A stretch of DNA of 46,973 bases from Spirochaetes bacterium ADurb.Bin215 (GCA_002070025.1 MWCL01000014.1:1-46973); one strand, 5' to 3'; shown: positions 32,458-41,490, numbered from the stretch's first letter. Notes: generated from the letters alone by a model not told the origin. Made by a program: numbers and translations.

Positions 32458-33491
32458 ACCTGACCTCCCTTTTCCCGCGGCAGTTTTCCGTATTTGCGGG
32501 GAATCAGCCGGTCAAGGAAGGGAACCAGGGCATTCATGATGAGGATGGCGAACATGACACCTTCCGGAAATCCGCCGAATACACGGATAAGACCGGTTAT
32601 GAGCCCGCAACCCGCACCGAAAATGATCCGGCCCAGGGGTGTTACCGGGCTGGTAGCGTAATCGGTAACCATAAACACAGCGCCGAACACGAGTCCGCCG
32701 GAAAGCAGGGTTAACAGGGGATCAATGCCGGCAAGGAAGGTTACGGCGACCGCAGTAACTACCATGGCTACCGGAGCCCGCCAGTCAATGACCCGGGTTA
32801 TCAGAAGCAAAAGAAACGCGGCCACCAACAGGAATATTGCCGACTCGCCGATACAGCCTCCCCGGTGTCCGAAAAAGTAACTCAGATACACCTCGGAAGA
32901 CGAGAAAAAGCCGCTTTTGTCTGCGATTTCTGCGGCAGACTGGACAACACCGTCAACAGGTTTGATATACGTAAGCGGTGTTGCCGACGTGATCGCGTCA
33001 GCATAACTGGCCGACGCGAGAGCGTCCTGTCCGCCCGCTGTCCGGGGGCTTATCCAGGTTGTCATTGGTTGCGCAAAACTGACGAACATGAACGCCCGCC
33101 CGACAAGCGCCGGATTGAACACATTGGCGCCAAGTCCGCCAAAGAACTCCTTGCCAACCACAATCGCGAAAAATGAGCCGAGAACGGTCATCCATACCGG
33201 AGTAACCGGCGTAATCACCATGGCAAGCAGAAGTCCGGTGATAACGGCAGAAAAGTCGCCAATACGGACATCCTGCCGGGTCAGTTTGCGGAACAGTGCT
33301 TCAAACACCACACAAGACACTACCGCGGCAACAAGGTTGACCAGCGCGGGAATACCGAACAGGTACACTCCCCAGGCAGCGACCGGAAGCAGCGTGCCGA
33401 TAACGGTCAGCATGATCATTCGTGTCGTCACCGGTGTAAGTGAGTGCGGGCTCGACGACAGGTATATTTCGTTTTTATCCGATGGCGCCAT
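32454..33491 (-). CDS. rnfD: Rnf complex subunit D
   Basis: A 345-residue integral membrane protein with about nine helices. It begins KNEIYLSSSPHSLTPVTTRMIMLTV and carries ITSATPLTYIK, the position where RnfD/NqrB is flavinylated on Thr. The start at 33491 is set by AAGGAG and by the ATGA overlap with rnfC; the open frame upstream to 33632 lies inside rnfC and is not used. Confidence 0.94.
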   Translation of the reverse strand: MAPSDKNEIYLSSSPHSLTPVTTRMIMLTVIGTLLPVAAWGVYLFGIPALVNLVAAVVSCVVFEALFRKLTRQDVRIGDFSAVITGLLLAMVITPVTPVWMTVLGSFFAIVVGKEFFGGLGANVFNPALVGRAFMFVSFAQPMTTWISPRTAGGQDALASASYADAITSATPLTYIKPVDGVVQSAAEIADKSGFFSSSEVYLSYFFGHRGGCIGESAIFLLVAAFLLLLITRVIDWRAPVAMVVTAVAVTFLAGIDPLLTLLSGGLVFGAVFMVTDYATSPVTPLGRIIFGAGCGLITGLIRVFGGFPEGVMFAILIMNALVPFLDRLIPRKYGKLPREKGGQV

Positions 33492-34876
33492 CAGTTGTCT
33501 CCTTTGCATACAATCTTCAGCTTCTTCCGCTCCTCGGCTTTTTTGGCCTCTTCGCGAACACGTTGCTTGCCCACGCGGAACCGCTGAACCAGCTGGATAC
33601 GAGACGGACACACCCAGGAACAGGAACCGCATTCAATACAGTCCATGAGCCCACACCGGATTGATTCATCCAGGTTATCCGCCTGAAGGGCACGATCCAT
33701 GAGCACCGGAGAAAGGCGACATTGACAGGCAGCGACACAGCGGCCACAACCGATACAGGCGGATTCTTCGTCAAGCACCGTTTCTTTTTTGGTCAGGAAA
33801 AGCACGCCGGAGGTGCATTTTTGCACCGGGAACGCGGCGGTTTTCATTGCAAAGCCCATGAGCGGTCCGCCGGAAACAATCTTGGCGACCCCGTCGGCAA
33901 GAGTAACGGTATCAGGGATGAGATCCCCAACAAGGGTACCAACGGGTACAATGTAGTTTCCCGAACGCGTACAAGCCCCGCCGGAAATGGTCAAAGGACG
34001 CTCGACAAGCGGTTTGCCCAGACGGAACGCCTCGGAAATTGCCACAAGGGTTCCAACATTCTGGATAACACAGCCTATCGCGGCGGGGAGCCCACCTGAA
34101 GGAATTTCGCGTCCGAGAACCGCTTTTGTAAGCATTTTCTCGCTTCCCTGGGGATAGCGGGTTTTACACACCTGTACAGAAATTTCGTAGGCGCCCGCAC
34201 CTACCGGATTGGAGCGCTGATCCGCAATGGCGCGTTCCAGGACCGGCACAAGGTTGCGCTTGTTGTCTTCAATAACCACAACACCCTTACGCGCGCCAGT
34301 AATATGCATGGCGATGGCGATGCCGTCCATAACCGCCGAGGCCCGTTCTTCCATGATCCGGGCATCGATCGTCAGATATGGTTCACACTCGGCGCCGTTG
34401 GCGAGAAAATACTCGATAACGGAGCCTTTTGGCGGATTGAGTTTCACATGCGCAGGAAACGAAGCACCACCCATACCGACGATCCCCGCTTCACGGACAC
34501 GATTGAGCGCGTCCTCGCGGGTACAGGTAAACGGATCCAGGGGCTGCATAAAATCTGTCGTGCCGCTTTCATCGGCCTCTATCACGACGCAGGGAACTTC
34601 CACATTCCCGGTAACTACCCGGGTTTCTATCTTTTTCACGGTTCCTGATACGGACGCGTGAACGGGAACCGACATATACGCATCGGAAGCGGCGATTTTC
34701 TGGCCAAGAGCCACACTGTCGCCCGGTTTCACGAGCGGCGTATTGGGAGCACCACCCTGGGTTACCGGAATCCATACTGTTTTTGTCAACGGAAACGCAC
34801 GAACAAGAGAAAGAGACTCGGTTGTCTCCTTCTTGCAGGAAGGATGAACTCCTCCCTTGAAGGATTTGCTTTTCAT
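33491..34876 (-). CDS. rnfC: Rnf complex subunit C
   Basis: A 461-residue peripheral subunit that binds NADH and FMN and passes electrons to ferredoxin or back. It has the N-terminal FKGGVHP, the nucleotide-binding GIVGMGGASFPAHVK (about 133-147) and two 4Fe-4S motifs near the C-terminus (CIGCGRCVAAC and CIECGSCSWVC). It is the first gene of rnfCDGEAB, an ion-pumping complex that couples ferredoxin oxidation to NAD reduction. The start is leaderless, 6 bases after a TAGTAT box. Confidence 0.96.
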   Translation of the reverse strand: MKSKSFKGGVHPSCKKETTESLSLVRAFPLTKTVWIPVTQGGAPNTPLVKPGDSVALGQKIAASDAYMSVPVHASVSGTVKKIETRVVTGNVEVPCVVIEADESGTTDFMQPLDPFTCTREDALNRVREAGIVGMGGASFPAHVKLNPPKGSVIEYFLANGAECEPYLTIDARIMEERASAVMDGIAIAMHITGARKGVVVIEDNKRNLVPVLERAIADQRSNPVGAGAYEISVQVCKTRYPQGSEKMLTKAVLGREIPSGGLPAAIGCVIQNVGTLVAISEAFRLGKPLVERPLTISGGACTRSGNYIVPVGTLVGDLIPDTVTLADGVAKIVSGGPLMGFAMKTAAFPVQKCTSGVLFLTKKETVLDEESACIGCGRCVAACQCRLSPVLMDRALQADNLDESIRCGLMDCIECGSCSWVCPSRIQLVQRFRVGKQRVREEAKKAEERKKLKIVCKGDN

Positions 34877-34882
34877 GACAAA

Positions 34883-34911
34883 ATACTACTCCCACTCGGG
34901 ACATCAGTCAA
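34883..34911 (-). promoter_or_regulatory. rnf operon promoter, leaderless type
   Basis: Minus strand TTGACT (34906-34911), 17-bp spacer, TAGTAT (34883-34888), 6 bases to ATG 34876. Confidence 0.68.
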
Positions 34912-34934
34912 GATAAGCACATAGAGGAACATAT

Positions 34935-35060
34935 ATGGAAAAAACAAAAAGAATTGTTCAAAGACAAAAAAAAGCGTATCATCATGGCTGGAAAGTAACG
35001 ACCCTTCCCGTACTTTGTTTCTACGTACTGTATGGAAAGCACTCAGGAGGATTTGTATGA
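34935..35060 (+). CDS. Possible 41-residue upstream ORF coupled to the Ig/OmpA gene
   Basis: An ORF of 41 codons begins with ATG 34935, with GAGGA six bases upstream, and ends with TGA overlapping the ATG of the large gene (ATGA at 35057-35060). The N-terminal half is strongly basic (MEKTKRIVQRQKKAYHHGWK), the rest hydrophobic. Against it, a good promoter (34954-34982) lies inside the ORF, and a transcript from that promoter would lack its start. It may be a coupled leader peptide or chance. Confidence 0.3.
   Translation: MEKTKRIVQRQKKAYHHGWKVTTLPVLCFYVLYGKHSGGFV
34954..34982 (+). promoter_or_regulatory. Promoter of the Ig/OmpA gene
   Basis: TTGTTC (34954-34959), 17-bp spacer, TATCAT (34977-34982). 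It gives a leader of about 65 bases with AGGAGG (35045-35050) before ATG 35057. Confidence 0.5.
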
Positions 35061-38000
35061 ACGTATTTAGACGCATTTTTCTGGCTATACCCCTGATAGC
35101 ATGCGCTGTTTTACCTGTTGCAGCCTTTAACCCGCCCCCCGGCGGCGATTCGACCAACGCGTTTTTCTCCCCCGACCTTCTCGGAGGCAACGCCAGTGTG
35201 ACCGGAGGCCCCTTTGCTCCGGCATTGCCCGGCGAACTGCTGGTTAACCCGGCCCTTTCTGCAGCTGAACAGCGGATAACCCTCGATGCCTCCTATGCAG
35301 CAATAATGAGCGCGGGCGACCAGTCCGGATTCGGCCATCTTGCCAACCTGGGCGCGCTCTTCCCGACCCGCAAGGGCGTATTCGGTGCGAGTTTTCACCT
35401 GATCCGGTCGCCGTTTGACAGTCTCCCGCTCGATACCGCCGGATTTATACATGGAAGCGCGGCGAAAGAACTTACCGACCGGATCTACGCGGGCGCAGGG
35501 CTTCTGGCTGCCGTCGGCGAGGGCTGGGGCTTGAGCGGAGAAATCGGAATTCTCTATCTGGCCGGTGATATCGGCTTCCTTAAAGACGCGAAAATCGGTT
35601 TTTCCATTACCGGACTCGGCAGGACATTCACCCCGGACACCTGGGGCCTCGACGGAGACGACCCGACCGGATATGCGTCGGCCTTTACCCCCCACACCGG
35701 TATTGCCGGAACGATTGTGAAAAAGAAGGATGTGAAAGTCGGCCTTTCGCTTGATCTGTCTGCCCCCACGGTACAGAATTTTGTCCTTGACGCCGGCTTC
35801 GAAGCGGTAATCAAGGAGAAGGTAACCTTGCGTACCGGTTGGAACTTCAACATGAAAGAGTCCATGGAAGACGCTCAAACCTATATCCCGTCTTTCGGAA
35901 TCGGCATAAATCTCAAACTTGATTCGCCGGAAACCGAATCCTTCATCGCGCGGCAGGGTTGGGCACGGAGCGAAATTACTCCGTCCGTCGGATTCAAACC
36001 CCTGTTCGAGGACCTGTATGCGTTCGGCGCGGGAGTAAACGTACGCCTGGGAGTAACCGATACCAATCCTCCCGACATTGCGATCGACTATCCCGATCCC
36101 GTGTACTTTTCGCCGAACAACGACGGTGTCCAGGATGACCTGATCTTCCCTGTTTCCTTCACCGATCAGCGGGACATCATGACCTGGGCTTTTGTTGTAC
36201 AGGATGAATCCGGAACAACAGTCCGTACAATCGAAAACAAGGAAGCTCGTCCGGAAATGCAGGACCTCAAATCCTTCTGGAAACTGCTTACCCGGGTAAA
36301 ACAGGGTGTTCCCCTGCCGGAATCCATCCGCTGGGACGGTTCAACCGATTCCGGACAGACCGCTCCCGACGGAAAATACACCTTCTACCTGACCGCAGCG
36401 GACGACAACAACAACCAGACTCGCAGTGAAGACTATACCGTTACGATAGACAATACCCCGCCCCAGGCTACAGCCCGCGCCCCTTCCGGCGCGAATGCCA
36501 TGATCTTCAGTCCCGACGGAGACGGAAACAAGGACACCTTCACGGTTAATCTTTCCGGTTCGGACGAGGATCTGTGGAAGGCTGAAATCATGGACGCGGC
36601 GGGAACAGTTGTTCGAACCCTGACCAATACCGGAACCCCGCAGGACAGCGTCTGGGACGGTAAAACCGACACCGGCGTGATTGTTCCTGACGGCGTATAT
36701 TCCTACCGGATCGGTGCAACAGACCGGGCAGGAAACACAATGAGCGAGCGAATCGACAACATCATTGTCGACACCGTAAAACCCGCCATCAACATAAGCA
36801 TCGGTCACAATGCATTCTCTCCCAATGCCGACGGCGTCCGCGACACCGTTCGTCTTGAACCCAGCATGCCGGTAACGACCGGCCTTGTTGGCTGGACCAT
36901 CGGTATTGCTTCGCTCAACGGCTCCATTGAACGAACGTTCAGCGGCACCGGAAAACCGGAACCGTTCGCCTTCGACGGCAAGAGTGATTCCGGAAAAATA
37001 CTCGCGGAAGGCCGGTATCAGGCGATATTCGCCGCGAAGTACACCAACGGTCACGCTCCCGAGGTACGGTCCGCCATTTTTGAACTGGACATCACCCCGC
37101 CCGAAGCGCAAGTACGGGCAAAAGAGACAATTTTCTCGCCGGTTGGAGACGGAAAACTCGACACAGTCACCTTTACTCAGCAAACGAGCAGGGAAGAAAC
37201 CTGGACCGGAGAAATTTTCCCGCTTGACGCTTCGGAACAGATCCGGGGAAGCGCAGTCAGGACTTACGCGTTCGGGCCCGCACCCGAAGACACCCTCGTA
37301 TGGGACGGCCGTGACAATGACGGAAAGCTTGCCCCGGACGGAAAATACGGCTATCGCCTCACCGCGACAGACCGCGCCGGGAATACCGGAACATCCCCGC
37401 TCGCGAAGGTTGAACTGAATACCGAAAAAGCCGACGTTATTCTCCAGGTTTCGGCCACCGCGTTCTCCCCCAACGGAGACGGCAGCAAAGACACCCTGGC
37501 GTTTACCCCCGTACTCAAAGCGGCCACCGCGACCGACCGCTACCGGCTTACCATAGCCAAAGCTGACGGAGCGGTTGTAAAAACCGTTACCGGCACCGGC
37601 CGCGTTCCCGCTTCCATTGTCTGGAACGGAATCATGGATCCCGCGGCGGGAAGCGATACCGGAACCCGTGCCCCGGACGGCATGTACCGGGCCATGCTTG
37701 AAGTTACCCTGGTAAACCAGCAAACCTCACGGTCCGCTTCTCCGGATTTTGAGCTGGACACCGTATACCCGTCCATCGAGATTTCCGCGCCCTACACCCT
37801 GTTTTCACCGAACGAAGACGGCAACCGGGACAGTATTCCGGTTACCCAGAATTCGTCAAAAGAAGACCTCTGGACCGGAACCATCGCCTCCGCAAAGGAC
37901 TCGACAGTACGCGCCATAACCTGGCGCGGTGAAGCCACGGCCTTCGAATGGGATGCCACCGATAACGCAGGAAACCGTGTACCGGACGGAACCTACACCT

Positions 38001-39133
38001 ACACCGTTACAGCAACGGACCGCGCAGGCAACACCACAACCCGCAAACTCACCAACCTGGTTGTCGATTCCCGGGTACCGAAAGCCTTTATCACCGCGGC
38101 AAATGCCGCGTTCTCGCCCAACGGGGACGGAATACTCGACACACAACAGCTGTCCATAGTGACCAGTATCCCCGACGGACTCGCATCATGGAAGGTCAGC
38201 ATCATTCCCGAGAACGGTACATCCGCCGACGGAGCCAAAACCTGGAACTCGTCATCAGCGGAGATACTCCCGGCAACCATCCGCTGGGACGGACGCACCG
38301 ATGACGGCAAGCTGATCAGCGGAAGCTGGTACGCAGAACTTGAGTTGACCTACCACAAGGGCGACCGGGTAACCGCCCGTTCAAGCGCCTTCCTGGCGGC
38401 ATCCGAAGCGCCGGAACTCAATGTCCGCCTGAGCCCGCGCTACTTCAGCCCGGACAATGACGGCATGGACGACGAACTGTCCATCCTGTTGTCCGCTAAA
38501 TCGGTTGTCCCCTTTGAAGAATGGACCTTTGAAATCCGTGAACCCCAGGGAACCGCGGGAAACATCTTCTGGAAGACCGGCGGCAAAGACAAGATCACGG
38601 AACAGATACTCTGGGACGGACGATCGCTCAAGGGAGAACTCGTACAATCTGCGACAGACTACCCCTTCACCTTCACCGTGAAAGACTCGGTAGGAATGGT
38701 CTCGGTTGTACGCGGATACATTCCGGTAGATGTCCTCGTAATCCGGGAAGACGGCCAGCTCAAGATTGCCGTACCTTCCATTATCTTCCGCGAAAATGCC
38801 GCGGACTTTAACGGCCTTGACCCGGCCATAGTCGAGAAAAACGTGCAAGTGCTTAAACGCATCGCGGAAATAATCAACAAATTCCGGGATTACCGTATCC
38901 AGGTTGAAGGACACGCGAACAATGTGACCGGCACCCAGCGAGAAGAAGACGCCGAACTGATACCGCTTTCCCGTGAACGGGCACAGGCGGTCCGGGACTT
39001 CCTGATCCGCAACGGTGTTGACGGCTCGCGGCTTTCAACCGTAGGAATGGGCGGTACCAAACCGGTGGTTGAGCGCGCCGACCGTGAAAACTGGTGGAAA
39101 AACCGCCGGGTCGAGTTCATTCTGATCAAGTAA
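35057..39133 (+). CDS. Giant exported protein: barrel-like N-terminus, eight FlgD/Ig-like repeats, OmpA C-terminus
   Basis: A 1358-residue protein with a signal peptide (cleavage near residue 22, VLPVAAFN). Residues of about 25-345 are beta-rich with Gly and aromatic alternation and resemble an outer-membrane barrel or PorV-like domain. Eight repeats of about 100-130 residues follow, each opening with a calcium-site-like FSPxxDGxxD motif (YFSPNNDG, IFSPDGDG, AFSPNADG, IFSPVGDG, AFSPNGDG, LFSPNEDG, AFSPNGDG, YFSPDNDG) and with FlgD-Ig-like strands such as WDGKTDTG and PDGxYxYxxxATDRAGN. The last 115 residues are an OmpA-like peptidoglycan-binding domain (IQVEGHANN, LSRERAQAVRDFLIRNGV, NRRVEFILIK). 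It probably links outer membrane and wall. A terminator follows. Confidence 0.88.
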   Translation: MNVFRRIFLAIPLIACAVLPVAAFNPPPGGDSTNAFFSPDLLGGNASVTGGPFAPALPGELLVNPALSAAEQRITLDASYAAIMSAGDQSGFGHLANLGALFPTRKGVFGASFHLIRSPFDSLPLDTAGFIHGSAAKELTDRIYAGAGLLAAVGEGWGLSGEIGILYLAGDIGFLKDAKIGFSITGLGRTFTPDTWGLDGDDPTGYASAFTPHTGIAGTIVKKKDVKVGLSLDLSAPTVQNFVLDAGFEAVIKEKVTLRTGWNFNMKESMEDAQTYIPSFGIGINLKLDSPETESFIARQGWARSEITPSVGFKPLFEDLYAFGAGVNVRLGVTDTNPPDIAIDYPDPVYFSPNNDGVQDDLIFPVSFTDQRDIMTWAFVVQDESGTTVRTIENKEARPEMQDLKSFWKLLTRVKQGVPLPESIRWDGSTDSGQTAPDGKYTFYLTAADDNNNQTRSEDYTVTIDNTPPQATARAPSGANAMIFSPDGDGNKDTFTVNLSGSDEDLWKAEIMDAAGTVVRTLTNTGTPQDSVWDGKTDTGVIVPDGVYSYRIGATDRAGNTMSERIDNIIVDTVKPAINISIGHNAFSPNADGVRDTVRLEPSMPVTTGLVGWTIGIASLNGSIERTFSGTGKPEPFAFDGKSDSGKILAEGRYQAIFAAKYTNGHAPEVRSAIFELDITPPEAQVRAKETIFSPVGDGKLDTVTFTQQTSREETWTGEIFPLDASEQIRGSAVRTYAFGPAPEDTLVWDGRDNDGKLAPDGKYGYRLTATDRAGNTGTSPLAKVELNTEKADVILQVSATAFSPNGDGSKDTLAFTPVLKAATATDRYRLTIAKADGAVVKTVTGTGRVPASIVWNGIMDPAAGSDTGTRAPDGMYRAMLEVTLVNQQTSRSASPDFELDTVYPSIEISAPYTLFSPNEDGNRDSIPVTQNSSKEDLWTGTIASAKDSTVRAITWRGEATAFEWDATDNAGNRVPDGTYTYTVTATDRAGNTTTRKLTNLVVDSRVPKAFITAANAAFSPNGDGILDTQQLSIVTSIPDGLASWKVSIIPENGTSADGAKTWNSSSAEILPATIRWDGRTDDGKLISGSWYAELELTYHKGDRVTARSSAFLAASEAPELNVRLSPRYFSPDNDGMDDELSILLSAKSVVPFEEWTFEIREPQGTAGNIFWKTGGKDKITEQILWDGRSLKGELVQSATDYPFTFTVKDSVGMVSVVRGYIPVDVLVIREDGQLKIAVPSIIFRENAADFNGLDPAIVEKNVQVLKRIAEIINKFRDYRIQVEGHANNVTGTQREEDAELIPLSRERAQAVRDFLIRNGVDGSRLSTVGMGGTKPVVERADRENWWKNRRVEFILIK

Positions 39134-39135
39134 CG

Positions 39136-39167
39136 CAAAAAGCCCCGGGAAACCGGGGCTTTTTTTC
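39136..39167 (+). terminator. Intrinsic terminator of the Ig/OmpA gene, possibly bidirectional
   Basis: AGCCCCGG and CCGGGGCT form a perfect 8-bp stem with a GAAA loop, flanked by five As and six Ts. The T-run merges into the tandem 21-bp repeats. It can also stop the convergent methyltransferase transcript. Confidence 0.92.
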
Positions 39168-39206
39168 AACAATTTTGATAGCAGTTTCAACAATTTTGAT
39201 AGCAGT
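39165..39206 (+). repeat. Dispersed 21-bp repeat, copies 10 and 11 in tandem
   Basis: Two identical units (TTCAACAATTTT then GATAGCAGT) at 39165-39185 and 39186-39206, period 21 bp. They lie between the terminator and the methyltransferase stop, 5 bases from the latter. Confidence 0.92.
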
Positions 39207-39211
39207 ACCGG

Positions 39212-40006
39212 CTACTTCCTCGCTACCAGCACCATGGTCCGTGCCTTCTCGTTATACGGAGAGAAATCAAAATCCCCGTAAATCTCCACTGAGGAAAACC
39301 CCGAAGCGAGCATGAGCCGTTTGAGTTCGACCGCCGAATACAGTCGCTGAACATAGGTGTGATCGATCTTCCTGCCGTTCTCGTCGATGAGCATCCACCG
39401 GGACCGCAAGCCTTCCCAGGCGCCTTCAACGGCAAATTCGGTGAGAACCGTAAAGCCTCCCCGTTCAAACCATTCCCCTTCGGTAAAATCGCGTACGGCA
39501 ATTTCCCGGCCGGTCATTTCCAGAATGAACCAGCCACCTTTTTTGAGGGACGCGGCGATGTTGGCAAGTATTTGCATATCTTCTTCGATCGTGTCGCAAT
39601 AGCCGAAACTGGTATATAAACTGACCGCGGCATCGAATGCCTCCGGACGGACAAATTTGCGCAAATCCGCCTGCTCAAGATCCAGATCGACTCCCTCACC
39701 CTGGGCGCTGTCGAGTGCTGCATTCAAAAAGGGGCGGATAAGATCAACTCCGGTAACCCGGGCGCCACGAAGGGCAAGCTCAACGGCGATTCGTCCGGGA
39801 CCGCAGCCGGCGTCAAGAATGACCGGAGCTTCAGCCGACACGTCACCATCAGATTCCTTGTACGGTCCGGAAATTTTGGCGCCGATTATCCGGAAAACCC
39901 CTTCAGCGACCGCGGGAGCCTCCGCCCATCGCTTTGCGTCAAAAAGAACCGGGGAATACTGGGCCCAGAAGGACTCACTTTCAAACCAGTCACGTTTCTT
40001 ATCCAT
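39212..40006 (-). CDS. Class I SAM-dependent methyltransferase
   Basis: A 264-residue methyltransferase with motif I DAGCGPGRIAVELALRGARVTGVDL (about residues 60-84) and post-motif DLRKFVRPEAFDAAVSLYTSFGYCD. The fold fits Methyltransf_25/11 small-molecule enzymes; the acceptor is unknown. GAGGGG lies before ATG 40006. A TATACT box on the minus strand and a 10-bp palindrome ACTTGCAAGT (40018-40027) lie just upstream. Its stop is 5 bases from a tandem pair of 21-bp repeats. It is divergent from ackA. Confidence 0.85.
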   Translation of the reverse strand: MDKKRDWFESESFWAQYSPVLFDAKRWAEAPAVAEGVFRIIGAKISGPYKESDGDVSAEAPVILDAGCGPGRIAVELALRGARVTGVDLIRPFLNAALDSAQGEGVDLDLEQADLRKFVRPEAFDAAVSLYTSFGYCDTIEEDMQILANIAASLKKGGWFILEMTGREIAVRDFTEGEWFERGGFTVLTEFAVEGAWEGLRSRWMLIDENGRKIDHTYVQRLYSAVELKRLMLASGFSSVEIYGDFDFSPYNEKARTMVLVARK

Positions 40007-40075
40007 AACAACCCCTCACTTGCAAGTATACCACAATCGCCGTATACTTTGGGGAGGTAAAAAATCAGGAATTTA

Positions 40076-40090
40076 ACGTTTACAAAACGT
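40076..40090. promoter_or_regulatory. 6-bp inverted repeat in the ackA promoter region
   Basis: ACGTTT and AAACGT separated by ACA lie immediately upstream of a TATTAT -10-like box. It is a possible operator for ackA. Confidence 0.35.
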
Positions 40091-40117
40091 AGTATTATAT
40101 TTTTCAGGAGTTTGAAT

Positions 40118-41464
40118 ATGGTTATTCTCACGCTTAACTGCGGCAGTTCGTCGGCGAAGTATCAGGTCTTTAACTGGGAAACACGCGATGTTATCGCTTC
40201 CGGTGTTGTGGAACGGGTAACCCAGGAGGGTGGGTCCATCACCCATACCGCCCCGGGCAAGCCCGAGTATACGATGAAACACGAATGTCCCAACCACACC
40301 ATTGCGGTAGAACTGATTATCCGCACGCTTACCGATCCGGATGTCGGCGTCATTTCAGACATGAACGTAATCAAGGCAGTTGGGCACCGGGTTCTTCACG
40401 GTGGCACCAAATTCACCAAGTCGGTAATCGTTACTCCGGAAGTGCTTGAAACCTTCCGTGAAGTCCAGGATCTCGGTCCGCTCCATAATCCGGCGAATAT
40501 CATGGGAATAGAAGCCGCGCAAAAAGTGCTGCCCAATGTACCCCATTGCGCCATCATGGATACCGCCTGGCATCAGACCATGCCGGAGCAGAGCTACATG
40601 TATGCCGTTCCCTATGAATGGTATGAGGATTATTCTGTCCGCCGGTACGGCTTCCACGGGACCAGCTTTCTGTATACCGCGAAACGTGCTTCGGTCATTT
40701 TGGGAAAAAACCCTGAAGACACCAATGTCATCATTGCACATATCGGCAACGGCGCCTCCATGTGCTGCGTAAAAAATGGAAAATGTGTCGATACATCCAT
40801 GGGCATTACCCCGCTGGAAGGTCTGGTTATGGGTACCCGTTCGGGAGACTGTGATCCGGCTCTGGCTTTTTACATGATGCGCAAGGCGGGCATGAGCGTT
40901 GAGGACATTGATACCGCGCTGAACAAAAAATCCGGGCTTCTCGGCATAACCGGCAAATATGCCGACCGCCGGGACGTTACCAAAGCCATGAACGAAGGCG
41001 ACAAACGGGCAACACTCGCGTACGAAATTGAAAGCTACCGGGTACGGAAATATATAGGGTCATACATCGCCGCAATGGGGAAGACGCCTGACGCACTCAT
41101 CTTTACCGCCGGAGTCGGGGAATTCCATTCGCTCATGCGGGCCGGTTTCTGCAAGGACATGGAACATCTGGGGATCATTCTTGATCCGGCAAAGAATGAG
41201 CTCGCGCGAACCCGTAACGCCGAGACCTGCATCAGCGCGGATAACTCCCCGGTGAAGATTTTCGTCATTCCCACCGATGAGGAACTGGTCATGACCGAAG
41301 ACGCGTACGCACTCATGAAGGGAAATTACGACGTACATACCAACTTCACCTATTCCTTCCAGTCCCCCGATTATGTTAACAAGGGCCGGGCGGAAGGACT
41401 CAAGTCTGATCTGGAAAAGAACCCTCGGCTTGCCGATATAATCGTCAAGATTCCCGGTAAATAA
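40118..41464 (+). CDS. ackA: Acetate kinase
   Basis: A 448-residue enzyme that makes ATP from acetyl phosphate, the main energy-yielding step in fermenting spirochaetes. Motifs are [13 protein letters not shown] at the N-terminus, GHRVLHGG (about 88-95), [25 protein letters not shown] and FTAGVGE (usual form TGGIGE). The C-terminus extends about 40 residues beyond the common length. AGGAG precedes ATG 40118; a TTG at 40112 is not needed. No pta gene is next to it; the PfkB kinase follows 26 bp later. Confidence 0.96.
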   Translation: MVILTLNCGSSSAKYQVFNWETRDVIASGVVERVTQEGGSITHTAPGKPEYTMKHECPNHTIAVELIIRTLTDPDVGVISDMNVIKAVGHRVLHGGTKFTKSVIVTPEVLETFREVQDLGPLHNPANIMGIEAAQKVLPNVPHCAIMDTAWHQTMPEQSYMYAVPYEWYEDYSVRRYGFHGTSFLYTAKRASVILGKNPEDTNVIIAHIGNGASMCCVKNGKCVDTSMGITPLEGLVMGTRSGDCDPALAFYMMRKAGMSVEDIDTALNKKSGLLGITGKYADRRDVTKAMNEGDKRATLAYEIESYRVRKYIGSYIAAMGKTPDALIFTAGVGEFHSLMRAGFCKDMEHLGIILDPAKNELARTRNAETCISADNSPVKIFVIPTDEELVMTEDAYALMKGNYDVHTNFTYSFQSPDYVNKGRAEGLKSDLEKNPRLADIIVKIPGK

Positions 41465-41490
41465 CAAATTCATCAAGAGGGGCGGTGCAG

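Noticed and set aside
33492-33632. N-terminal extension of RnfD
   Set aside because: It lies inside rnfC in another frame; the ATG at 33491 has AAGGAG and an ATGA overlap with rnfC.
36341-37723. 460-codon open frame antisense to the Ig/OmpA gene
   Set aside because: It is the mirror of the repetitive GC-rich Ig repeats, has no ribosome site and no recognisable motifs.
11362-39206. Tandem 21-bp repeats as a CRISPR array
   Set aside because: Units are directly adjacent at 21-22 bp with no spacers, there are never more than two together, and no cas genes are present.
309-39206. 21-bp repeat as an integron attC site
   Set aside because: GTTGAA and TTCAAC look a little like attC core sites, but the required paired R/L boxes and long imperfect palindrome are missing, and no integrase is in the window.
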